Shown: in pieces, positions 6,500 to 11,277 of the stretch
Layout of the letters: the number at the start of each line of letters is the position of its first letter
Position numbering within the stretch: position 1 is the stretch's first letter
Assembly: GCA_903950295.1 (NCBI GenBank)
Contig: CAJBAP010000376.1
Location: forward strand, 1 to 11,277
Reading direction: 5' to 3'
Origin: an uncultured Rhodocyclaceae bacterium
GTDB taxonomy: Bacteria; Pseudomonadota; Gammaproteobacteria; Burkholderiales; Rhodocyclaceae
DNA: 11,277 nt
Translations under genes and position numbers: made by a program
The notes under the pieces: generated by a model
Told to the model about the DNA's origin: nothing
What the model saw: the letters and a program-made list of their open reading frames with translations, nothing else
Database searches by the model: none

Positions 6500-6522
6500 G
6501 CCGTCCCGCCAGCGCCGACTTT
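6500..6522 (+). repeat. Dispersed module-border repeat, copy 4
   Basis: Perfect consensus for 23 bp, then the T-run is interrupted by C. It begins 7 bp after the stop of the RHH antitoxin and ends 11 bp before the -35 of the hicBA promoter. Its CGCCAGCGCC (6507-6516) is complementary to GGCGCTGGCG (6447-6456) inside the antitoxin gene, which may be chance. Confidence 0.87.
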
Positions 6523-6533
6523 CTGGAGTGTGT

Positions 6534-6562
6534 TTGTTTTTCTGTGACGTATCACCTATGAT
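6534..6562 (+). promoter_or_regulatory. Probable hicBA promoter, similar to the PIN promoter
   Basis: TTGTTT (6534-6539) and TATGAT (6557-6562) are 17 bp apart. The sequence TGAC...CACCTATG...ATTTCG here recurs in the promoter and start of the PIN toxin at 5820-5865, with about 11 bp fewer. It therefore looks like a deleted copy of a PIN-module promoter now serving hicBA. The predicted leader is about 55 nt and contains GGTTA-CC-TAACC (6612-6623) just before the hicB ATG, which could be an operator or an RNA hairpin. Confidence 0.5.
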
Positions 6563-6623
6563 TTCGCTGCGCCGGCGATCGCCTTCTTCCTAACACCTTA
6601 TTTTCTTTGAGGGTTACCTAACC

Positions 6624-6815
6624 ATGCGAGCGATTAAATTTACATCTTGGCAAGACGACGATTTGTACATCGGCTATCTCAACGAATACCCCGACTATCA
6701 GACTCAGGGCGCGACCAAAGAAGATCTCATCGAGAACCTGAGGGATTTGTTGGCTGATTTCGAATCCGGTCAGGTTCCCTATGTGCATAGAGTTGAAGAA
6801 CTGCTGGTTGCATGA
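6624..6815 (+). CDS. hicB: Short HicB-family antitoxin
   Basis: A 63-residue HicB-like antitoxin with the partial RNase H-like fold: IKFTSWQDDDLYIGYLNEYPDYQTQGATKEDLIENLRDLLADF. The LYIGYLNEYP strand pair and the TQGATKEDLIENL helix are the usual HicB signatures. It would neutralise the HicA RNA-binding toxin by covering its active surface. It stops before any DNA-binding domain; long HicB proteins carry a C-terminal RHH or HTH, so autoregulation by this form would need another factor. A GAGGG (6609-6613) lies 10 bp before the ATG. The stop overlaps the hicA start (ATGA, 6812-6815). The antitoxin-first order is the reverse of E. coli hicAB but common for short HicB. Confidence 0.85.
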   Translation: MRAIKFTSWQDDDLYIGYLNEYPDYQTQGATKEDLIENLRDLLADFESGQVPYVHRVEELLVA

Positions 6816-6991
6816 AAAGACGCGATCTCATTCGCTTGCTCGAGCAATTAGGCTGTGTTCTGGTGCGTAACGGCGGGCGTCACGATTGGTACACCAATCA
6901 GAACACCAGACAGTCTCAACCAATCCCGAGACATAACGAAATCAACGAAAATCTAGCGAAGTCCATCATCAAAAAGCTAAGCAATGACTAA
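6812..6991 (+). CDS. hicA: HicA-family mRNA interferase toxin
   Basis: A 59-residue protein starting MKRRDLIRLLEQLGCVLVRN, then GGRHDWYTNQNTRQSQPIPRHNEINENLAKSIIKKLSND. This is the double-stranded RNA-binding-like HicA fold: helix, LVRNGGRHDWYTN strand with the catalytic His (H24), the PIPRHNEI loop and the C-terminal helix. HicA toxins cleave mRNA, often at the ribosome. The length is normal for the family. It is coupled to hicB by ATGA, and its last 8 bp overlap the start of the next ORF (6984), which is unusual. No frameshift or loss of the key His is seen, so the toxin looks intact. Confidence 0.85.
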   Translation: MKRRDLIRLLEQLGCVLVRNGGRHDWYTNQNTRQSQPIPRHNEINENLAKSIIKKLSND

Positions 6992-7166
6992 CTCTGAAAA
7001 TGGCGGAATTGGGTCTGACGGCACACCGCTCAATCGTTTGATCGACGAGATGACGACCTTGATGCTGGCCGAATTCGACGCCGAGACCCGCTTCAATGTG
7101 CGCGCGGCACGTGGTGCAGGCAATACAGCGCGTGGCCTCGAATTGCTGGCTAAGGCCGCCGGTTAG
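6984..7166 (+). CDS. Truncated RHH antitoxin-like ORF overlapping hicA
   Basis: A 60-residue ORF. Residues 14-58 (TPLNRLIDEMTTLMLAEFDAETRFNVRAARGAGNTARGLELLAKA) align with the second helix and tail of the RHH antitoxin at 6271-6492 (STNKLVEELSAHALAAWDTENHFRALAATGNVSQALAIL). The DNA-binding strand and first helix are replaced by an unrelated N-terminus, MTNSENGGIGSDG. An in-frame stop immediately precedes 6984, so no longer protein is possible. It overlaps hicA by 8 bp and would be translated by coupling, if at all. The simplest reading is the 3' remnant of a second PIN-RHH module into which hicBA was exchanged. It could still bind a PIN toxin through its tail but is unlikely to bind DNA. Confidence 0.65.
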   Translation: MTNSENGGIGSDGTPLNRLIDEMTTLMLAEFDAETRFNVRAARGAGNTARGLELLAKAAG

Positions 7167-7184
7167 AGAGTTTGCGCTTCTGGC

Positions 7185-7209
7185 ACCGTCCCGCCAGCGC
7201 CGACTTTTT
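7185..7209 (+). repeat. Dispersed 25-bp module-border repeat, copy 5
   Basis: Consensus except A for G at the first base. It follows the RHH remnant by 18 bp and ends 11 bp before TTGATG, the likely -35 of the compact flagellin. Confidence 0.87.
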
Positions 7210-7220
7210 GCAGTGGAGTC

Positions 7221-7251
7221 TTGATGCAATGCTCCCCGAATGGTCTAGGAT
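7221..7251 (+). promoter_or_regulatory. Weak vegetative-type promoter of the compact flagellin
   Basis: TTGATG (7221-7226) is a fair -35. The best -10 is TAGGAT (7246-7251), but the spacing of 19 bp is long; TCTAGG at 17 bp is poorer. No sigma-28 sequence like TAAAGTTT or GCCGATAA occurs between the RHH remnant and the flagellin start, in contrast to the large flagellin. Confidence 0.35.
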
Positions 7252-7278
7252 GAGAGCGTTGGATAGAGGAGCCCACAC

Positions 7279-8082
7279 ATGCTGAATTCGATCAATCCCA
7301 ATAGTTTGAACAATGCCCAGACTGCGCTGGCGACTTCGCTGACGCGGCTTTCAACTGCGCAACGGATCAATTCGGCCAAGGACGATGCGGCCGGTTTGGC
7401 GATTGCCTCGGCGATGGCGGCGCAGTTGGGTTCGAGCAGCCAGGCGATGCGGAACGTGGGTGACGGGCTTTCGCTCACCAGCACGGCAGAGAGTGCGCTC
7501 GGGCAGGCGGGCGATATGCTGCAGCGCATCAGCGAGTTGTCGGTGCAGGCTGCCAACGGTAGCAACAGCGCCAGTGATCGTATGGCGATTCAGGCTGAAG
7601 TCAGCCAGCTGCAGCAGGGATTGGGGCAGGTGATGGAAACGACCCAGTTCAATGGCCAGAAGCTGTTTGATGGCAGTTTCACCAGCCAGTTGCAGACGGG
7701 GCCGAATGCCGGCGATACGACGACCTTGTCTCTTCCCCAGGTGTCGCCCGAGACGCTGGGCGTGGCAGCACTGGATGTATCGACCGTTGCGGGTGCGAAT
7801 GCGGCGATATCTGCAACCGATAGCGCAATGAGCAACGTGAATGGCATGCGGGCAGACATCGGTGCGCAGCAAGCCAGTTTGAATTCGACGCTCGCCAACC
7901 TCAGCGGCACTTATGAAAATCTGGCGGCGGCAAAGAGCCGGATTGCCGATACCGACTATGCCCAGGAGACGGCCAATCTCAGCCGCAATACCACGCAGCA
8001 GCAGGCGGCCATGCAGGCACTGAAGCTTTACAACGCCAATCAGTCGAGCGTGTTGGGGCTTATTAATCCGACGCGGGGGTAG
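7279..8082 (+). CDS. Compact flagellin lacking D2/D3 domains
   Basis: A 267-residue flagellin consisting almost only of the filament-core D0/D1 halves: residues 1 to about 140 ([74 protein letters not shown]) and about 180-267 (GMRADIGAQQASLNSTLANL, RIADTDYAQETANLSRNT). Two usually conserved spots differ: SSGLRIN is STAQRIN, and the C-terminus is SVLGLINPTRG rather than VLSLLR. It is less than a third the length of the large flagellin and on the opposite strand. AGAGGAG (7265-7271) precedes the ATG by 7 bp. It could be a minor or alternative filament subunit giving a bare filament surface. Being compact and intact it does not look like a pseudogene. Whether it polymerises is not shown. Confidence 0.9.
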   Translation: MLNSINPNSLNNAQTALATSLTRLSTAQRINSAKDDAAGLAIASAMAAQLGSSSQAMRNVGDGLSLTSTAESALGQAGDMLQRISELSVQAANGSNSASDRMAIQAEVSQLQQGLGQVMETTQFNGQKLFDGSFTSQLQTGPNAGDTTTLSLPQVSPETLGVAALDVSTVAGANAAISATDSAMSNVNGMRADIGAQQASLNSTLANLSGTYENLAAAKSRIADTDYAQETANLSRNTTQQQAAMQALKLYNANQSSVLGLINPTRG

Positions 8083-8093
8083 CGTCATTAAGT

Positions 8094-8117
8094 GCCGTCC
8101 CGCCAGCGCCGACTTTT
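8094..8117 (+). repeat. Dispersed module-border repeat, copy 6
   Basis: Perfect consensus for 24 bp (four Ts rather than five). It starts 11 bp after the stop of the compact flagellin. GCCAGCG (8102-8108) inside it can pair with CGCTGGC (8119-8125) just after it, a hairpin not shared by the other copies. Confidence 0.87.
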
Positions 8118-8121
8118 ACGC

Positions 8122-8137
8122 TGGCATGGTAATCGCT
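8122..8137 (+). promoter_or_regulatory. Candidate sigma-54 promoter
   Basis: TGGCATGGTAATCGCT has GG and GC separated by exactly 10 bp and fits TGGCACG-N4-TTGCW with two mismatches. Transcription would start near 8147, 22 bp before the ATG of the unknown ORF. No activator site was recognised, and no other sigma-54 element is evident in the window, so this remains tentative. Confidence 0.4.
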
Positions 8138-8168
8138 AGGTGAACCGTACATTTCATTGGAGTTCATT

Positions 8169-8585
8169 ATGCCTACCTTGCCGAGTGGTCGTCGCATCGA
8201 GTTTTCCCTGGATCGATTTCATACCCTGCTGGAGCGGATGGAGCACCGTCAGGCTTGCGCGATCGCACGGAACCTGAACGACCCGAATGATCTGCTTTTC
8301 GTGCTTGATGCCGTGCACTTCAGCCTCAAGGACGAATCTCCCTATTTTGCCGGCTATGTCGCAGCCGACTGGATGACCTGTGCGGCAGATTGGAGCACGG
8401 CGGACCGGCAAACTTTGCAGGCATGGTTTGACTCGCCTGAGGCGCGTGAGGCGCGTGCCGAGGCGATTGACTACATCAAGGGGCTTTGGCTGGATCATCC
8501 AGACGAACCGATTTCTTATCCCTACCTGGTTCACGGCAGTTTCTCTCGGGCTGGCATGATGGATGGGTCGCTGCTGCGGCAATAG
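8169..8585 (+). CDS. Conserved-looking protein of unknown function
   Basis: A 138-residue soluble protein that I do not recognise. It has no signal peptide, membrane segment or cysteine motif. It is acidic with many Trp and Tyr residues, mostly helical in appearance, with an N-terminal segment MPTLPSGRRIEFSLDRFHTL, a central PYFAGYVAADWMTCAADWS and an Ala/Glu/Arg-rich helix REARAEAIDYIKGLW. GGAG (8159-8162) lies 6 bp before the ATG at 8169; a TTG at 8157 in frame is less likely. It sits alone between a module-border repeat with a possible sigma-54 promoter and the vapB promoter. Codon use matches its neighbours, so it is probably a real gene. A flagellum-related role is only suggested by position. 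Confidence 0.7.
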   Translation: MPTLPSGRRIEFSLDRFHTLLERMEHRQACAIARNLNDPNDLLFVLDAVHFSLKDESPYFAGYVAADWMTCAADWSTADRQTLQAWFDSPEAREARAEAIDYIKGLWLDHPDEPISYPYLVHGSFSRAGMMDGSLLRQ

Positions 8586-8610
8586 CAGGTACGCAAGCAT
8601 GGCACGCGAT

Positions 8611-8633
8611 TGCACCCTGGCCGCGATGGTGCA
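8611..8633. other. Small inverted repeat after the unknown ORF
   Basis: TGCACC (8611-8616) and GGTGCA (8628-8633) form a 6-bp stem with an 11-base loop, and no T-run follows. The right arm with its flank (GGTGCATTGCGCCG) resembles GGTGCATTTCGCCG just before and into the first dispersed repeat (171-184), hinting at a degenerate border here. Confidence 0.3.
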
Positions 8634-8663
8634 TTGCGCCGATTTCATGTGGGCAATGCTTGT

Positions 8664-8690
8664 CGTGCTACACTGAACCCGTGTTACACG
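8664..8690 (+). promoter_or_regulatory. vapBC promoter with paired operator half-sites
   Basis: CGTGCTACAC (8664-8673) and CGTGTTACAC (8680-8689) are nearly identical 10-mers with a start-to-start distance of 16 bp. Each is close to palindromic, and the second extends to CGTGT-T-ACACG. The first contains TGCTACACT (8666-8674), an extended -10. This arrangement suits cooperative binding by the RHH protein VapB to repress its own operon. Confidence 0.5.
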
Positions 8691-8703
8691 AGTGGGAGTC
8701 TTT

Positions 8704-8931
8704 GTGGCCAATCTTACGATCAGCATTGAGGATGAAGTACTCAAGAAGGCACGCATGCGCGCATTGGAGGAGGGTACGTCCGTCAATGCCTTGTTGCGTG
8801 AGTATCTGGAGCGTTTTACTGCGGTGAATACGAAGCGGTTGGCGGCGGCTGACAAGATTCTTGCCTTCTCGGCAAAGGCGGATAGTCGGCGCGGTGCGGC
8901 ACATTGGGTGCGTGACGAGTTACACGACTGA
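8704..8931 (+). CDS. vapB: VapB-like RHH antitoxin
   Basis: A 75-residue antitoxin starting at GTG 8704, with GGGAG (8694-8698) 5 bp upstream; an in-frame GTG at 8692 would lie before that site. ANLTISIEDEVLKKARMRALEEGTSVNALLREYLERF (about residues 2-38) is a clear ribbon-helix-helix: DNA strand, helix, turn, second helix. The remainder, rich in Ala, Lys and Arg and ending in HWVRDELHD, would be the toxin-binding segment. The stop shares a base with the vapC start (TGATG, 8929-8933), so the pair is translationally coupled. Confidence 0.85.
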   Translation: MANLTISIEDEVLKKARMRALEEGTSVNALLREYLERFTAVNTKRLAAADKILAFSAKADSRRGAAHWVRDELHD

Positions 8932-9371
8932 TGAGCGTTTTCTTCGATACCAACGTACTGGTCTATCTGTTCGATGCCGATGCTCGGGAGAAACAGGTGC
9001 TGGCGCGCGAAATTTTCGACAGGCACGTTCGCGAAGGCAGTCTGCGCCTCAGTACACAGGTATTGCAGGAACTTTATGTGACGCTGACGCGCAAACTCGC
9101 CGTGCCAATGAAGGCTTCCGAGGCTGGCGATGTGATTGCTGCCTTGGGCGAGATGGCCGTCACTCATGCCGATACGCCCATGGTGCTGGCCGCCATTCAG
9201 TTATCACAAAGACAACAGCTTTCCTTCTGGGATGCCATGATTCTTGAGTCGGCCAAGAAGAGCGGCGCAGCAGTTCTGCTGACTGAAGACTTGCAACACG
9301 GGCAAGTGATCGATGACATTCGGGTCGAAAATCCGTTTGTCGTGGTTTCATCAACCACCCTGAGGCGATGA
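8931..9371 (+). CDS. vapC: VapC-like PIN-domain ribonuclease toxin
   Basis: A 146-residue PIN-domain toxin, expected to be a Mg-dependent RNase held inactive by VapB. The catalytic acidic set is complete: D6 in FFDTNVLVYLFD, E47 in VLQELYVTLTRKL, D101 in LSFWDAMILESA and D120 in LLTEDLQHGQ. The QELY and SFWDAMI motifs are typical of a large VapC subgroup. It shares only the fold with the PIN toxin at 5852-6274 and has the usual antitoxin-first order. Its stop overlaps the start of the following ATP-grasp gene (ATGA, 9368-9371), an unusual coupling of a toxin to a non-toxin gene. Confidence 0.88.
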   Translation: MSVFFDTNVLVYLFDADAREKQVLAREIFDRHVREGSLRLSTQVLQELYVTLTRKLAVPMKASEAGDVIAALGEMAVTHADTPMVLAAIQLSQRQQLSFWDAMILESAKKSGAAVLLTEDLQHGQVIDDIRVENPFVVVSSTTLRR

Positions 9372-10567
9372 ACCCGCCAGAGACGAAGTTTCTGGGACTT
9401 GCCCCCTTCCTGCGCATGAGTATCGCCGGCACGGATATTCTGCCCATGGGTCAGGAGATGCTGGTGCAGGCGCAGCAAAGTCCCGATGACGCAAACCTGT
9501 GGATGAATTTATCCACCGTCATGCTTTGCCTTGGACAGCGCGAGCTCGGCTTGGCGATCCAGGCGCAGGCTTTGACGATGAAGCGGGTTTATCACCTGCC
9601 GGCGTTACGCCAACCGGCAAAGCTACGAGTACTGATGCTGATGGTGCCGGGTGATCTCTCGGCCAATATGCCGCTGGATTGCTTGCTCGAAGACAGCGAT
9701 ATTGATCTGGATTTCTATTTTGTATCTCCCGCTACGCCACTGGCTTCGCCCATTCCGGAACATGACGCAGTGATCGTGGGTATCAGTGCTGCCGACGAAA
9801 GTCGTGCCGCGCTGACGGCGCTGGAATCGGCGCTTGCCGATTGGCCAAAGCCGATCATCAATGCCCCCCAGCAGCTTCCGGCAACAGAACGCAATACAGC
9901 CAGCCAACTCCTGCAAAATGCACCCGGCTTGCTGATTCCACCGACCTTGCGTGCATCCCGCGCGACCTTGCAGGCGATTGCGCTGGCTGAGGTTCGCGTC
10001 GCAGAGATATTTGCCGGCTGCGATTTCCCGATCATCTTGCGCCCCGAAGGTTCGCATGGCGGGCGTGGCCTGGAGAAAATCGACAGTGCGGGTGATGTCT
10101 CCGGCTATTTGTCGCGAGTGGAGGGGACGGAGTTCTTTCTGGCCCCTTTCATCGACTACAGCAACGAGGACGGACTGTTCAGAAAGTTTCGCATCGCGCT
10201 CATCGAAGGCGTGCCCTACGCCTGCCACATGGCGGTATCGTCGCACTGGATGGTTCATTACGTGAATGCAGATATGTACGAGGATGCGGCGCGGCGGGAG
10301 GAAGAAGCTGCCTTCATGGCAGGCTTCGCCGACTTTGCCTGCCGGCATCGCCAGGCACTCGATGCCATCGCCCAGCGCACCGGGTTGGACTATGTCGCGG
10401 TGGATTGCGCGGTAACCCGTGACGACCAACTCCTGGTGTTCGAGATCGACCATGCGATGGTTGTGCATGCGATGGATCCCGTGGCACTGTTTCCCTACAA
10501 AAAGATTCACATGCAGAAAGTTCAGGATGCCTTCCGCGACTTTCTGCTGCGCCGTACCGAGCAATGA
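9368..10567 (+). CDS. TPR-like/ATP-grasp protein
   Basis: A 399-residue protein with a short helical N-terminal region (about residues 25-80, LWMNLSTVMLCLGQRELGLAIQAQA, resembling one or two tetratricopeptide repeats). A middle region follows (about 85-190, starting with the LRVLMLMVPGDLSAN strand), then a C-terminal ATP-grasp domain (about 190-395). The ATP-grasp features are R225-P-E-G with the glycine-rich loop GSHGGRGL (228-235), R275, D346 and the metal-binding segment VFEIDHAM (357-364). Such enzymes usually join a carboxylate to an amine or thiol using ATP. The substrate is not evident. The ATG at 9368 overlaps the vapC stop with only a weak GAGG close by; an ATG at 9416 would leave out the family-typical PFLRMSIAG start. 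The stop overlaps serC (ATGA, 10564-10567), so the two products may act on linked substrates. Confidence 0.8.
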   Translation: MNPPETKFLGLAPFLRMSIAGTDILPMGQEMLVQAQQSPDDANLWMNLSTVMLCLGQRELGLAIQAQALTMKRVYHLPALRQPAKLRVLMLMVPGDLSANMPLDCLLEDSDIDLDFYFVSPATPLASPIPEHDAVIVGISAADESRAALTALESALADWPKPIINAPQQLPATERNTASQLLQNAPGLLIPPTLRASRATLQAIALAEVRVAEIFAGCDFPIILRPEGSHGGRGLEKIDSAGDVSGYLSRVEGTEFFLAPFIDYSNEDGLFRKFRIALIEGVPYACHMAVSSHWMVHYVNADMYEDAARREEEAAFMAGFADFACRHRQALDAIAQRTGLDYVAVDCAVTRDDQLLVFEIDHAMVVHAMDPVALFPYKKIHMQKVQDAFRDFLLRRTEQ

Positions 10568-11277
10568 ATCAACGCAACCGCATGAACTTTTCTGGTGGCC
10601 CCGGCGCTTTGCCCGAAAGCGTTTTGCTGCAGGTGCAGGAAGCTATCAACGCGGTGCCAGAAGTCGGGTTGTCGATACTGGGCATCAGTCACCGTTCCGA
10701 CTGGTTCGCCGCTGTTATCCACGAAGTCGAAACCAATATCCGCACGTTGCTGGGGCTATCCGACAATTATCATGTGCTGTTGTTGCAGGGCGGTGCCACG
10801 CAACAATTCTCGATGGTGCCGATGACATTGTTGCGTGGGAAAACGCAAGCAGCGGACTATTTGCATACGGGTTATTGGAGTGGGAAAGCGCTGCCTGAAG
10901 CAAGGCGCGAAGGTCCGATGCGCGTGGTCTGGAGCGGGGAGGCTGAAGAATTCCGGCGCTTGCCCTCGGATGGTGAGCTTGCCTTTGCGCCGGACGCTCC
11001 CTACATCCACTATGTGTCGAATGAAACCGTCGAAGGGTTGCAGTTTCATCGGGTCTTGGGACGTGATGATATTTCCCGTGTTTGCGATATGTCGTCGGAC
11101 TTCTTGTCCAAACCTTGCGAGGCGGAGCGGTTTTCCCTGATCTATGCCCACGCCCAGAAAAACATCGGGCCGGCCGGCGTCACCGTCGTATTGATCCGCG
11201 ATGAATTACTCAAGAATGCACCGACCGATCTGCCGGGATTTCTAGATTATCGCAGCCACGCGAAAGCGCATTCCAAC
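10564..11277 (+). CDS. serC: Phosphoserine aminotransferase (partial)
   Basis: The first 238 codons of a class V pyridoxal-phosphate aminotransferase, open to the window end; full length is about 360. Matches to SerC are strong: NFSGGPGALPESVL (8-21), GISHRSDWF (40-48), LLQGGATQQFSMVPMTLL (73-90, cofactor phosphate binding), TGYWSGKA (102-109), HYVSNETVEGLQF (149-161) and AHAQKNIGPAGV (195-206) with the Schiff-base lysine K199. It would convert 3-phosphohydroxypyruvate and glutamate to phosphoserine and 2-oxoglutarate in serine synthesis; related enzymes also serve pyridoxine synthesis. The start overlaps the ATP-grasp stop (ATGA). A second, slightly later ATG (10582) would also give an acceptable protein. 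No promoter is seen nearby, so expression depends on upstream transcription, perhaps from the vapB promoter. A specialised paralogue is possible. Confidence 0.92.
   Translation, partial: MNQRNRMNFSGGPGALPESVLLQVQEAINAVPEVGLSILGISHRSDWFAAVIHEVETNIRTLLGLSDNYHVLLLQGGATQQFSMVPMTLLRGKTQAADYLHTGYWSGKALPEARREGPMRVVWSGEAEEFRRLPSDGELAFAPDAPYIHYVSNETVEGLQFHRVLGRDDISRVCDMSSDFLSKPCEAERFSLIYAHAQKNIGPAGVTVVLIRDELLKNAPTDLPGFLDYRSHAKAHSN

Noticed and set aside
7351..8088. Minus-strand ORF of 245 residues opposite the compact flagellin
   Set aside because: Antisense shadow created by codon bias of the flagellin gene; Arg/His-rich with no domain.
181..8117. CRISPR array or integron attC sites
   Set aside because: The repeats are hundreds to thousands of bases apart with genes between them, so not CRISPR. 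They lack the paired inverted core sites of attC, and no integrase or cas gene is present.
8602..8616. Sigma-54-like TGGCACG...TTGCA before vapB
   Set aside because: Both halves match well, but the spacing between GG and GC is 9 bp instead of the strict 10, so it should not work.
8883..8891. AGTCGGCGC inside vapB, reverse complement of part of the dispersed repeat
   Set aside because: Only 9 bp match, the T-run and the rest of the repeat are absent, and it is within coding sequence; chance.
8154..9167. Minus-strand ORF of 337 residues across the unknown ORF, vapB and part of vapC
   Set aside because: It spans three well-supported genes on the other strand and has no recognisable domain or ribosome site.
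9623..10564. Minus-strand ORF of 313 residues opposite the ATP-grasp gene
   Set aside because: Shadow of a gene with clear ATP-grasp motifs; the antisense protein has a non-natural composition.

Overview
The window reads as an accessory flagellar region of a Gram-negative, moderately GC-rich motile bacterium. The flagellin and FlaG sequences, a textbook sigma-28 promoter and the TPR/ATP-grasp and SerC proteins fit a betaproteobacterium, possibly of the Rhodocyclales. That assignment is inference; there is no rRNA or other taxonomic marker here.

Layout: 1-180 has no convincing gene, only short palindromes. A GSU2403-type nucleotidyltransferase (206-1246, minus) is divergent from a ccdA-ccdB toxin-antitoxin pair (1327-1907, plus). 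ccdB converges, through a bidirectional terminator, on an RHH antitoxin (1992-2231, minus) whose PIN toxin (2228-2355) has lost its middle. Next, on minus, is a flagellin-flaG unit (5625 down to 2494): an 896-residue flagellin with a sigma-28 promoter, then flaG and a terminator. On plus follow a PIN-RHH pair (5852-6492), a hicB-hicA pair (6624-6991; hicA is only 59 residues), an RHH antitoxin remnant (6984-7166), a compact 267-residue flagellin (7279-8082) and an unrecognised 138-residue protein (8169-8585). Last is a tightly coupled string of vapB, vapC, a TPR/ATP-grasp protein and serC, the last cut by the window end (8704-11277).

The most unusual structure is a 25-bp direct repeat (starts GCCGTC, centre CGCCAGCGCC, ends GACTTTTT). 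It occurs six times, at 181, 2395, 5783, 6500, 7185 and 8094, always in the same orientation whatever the strand of the neighbouring genes. The copies fall in intergenic DNA and divide the region into modules: NTase/ccdAB/RHH-PIN, flagellin-flaG, PIN-RHH, hicBA plus antitoxin remnant, and the compact flagellin. The downstream block starts after copy 6. Several copies also sit about 10-12 bp from a -35-like box. The copies could therefore be recombination borders of a cassette-like array or binding sites upstream of promoters.

Functionally, the flagellins and FlaG build and tune the filament, and the toxin-antitoxin modules are probably addiction or defence cargo. Two of these modules are visibly decayed (a PIN toxin deletion and an antitoxin fragment), which suggests repeated gain and loss at this locus. 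The vapBC operon runs by a stop-start overlap into an ATP-grasp protein and then serC, so selfish and metabolic genes appear to be co-transcribed.
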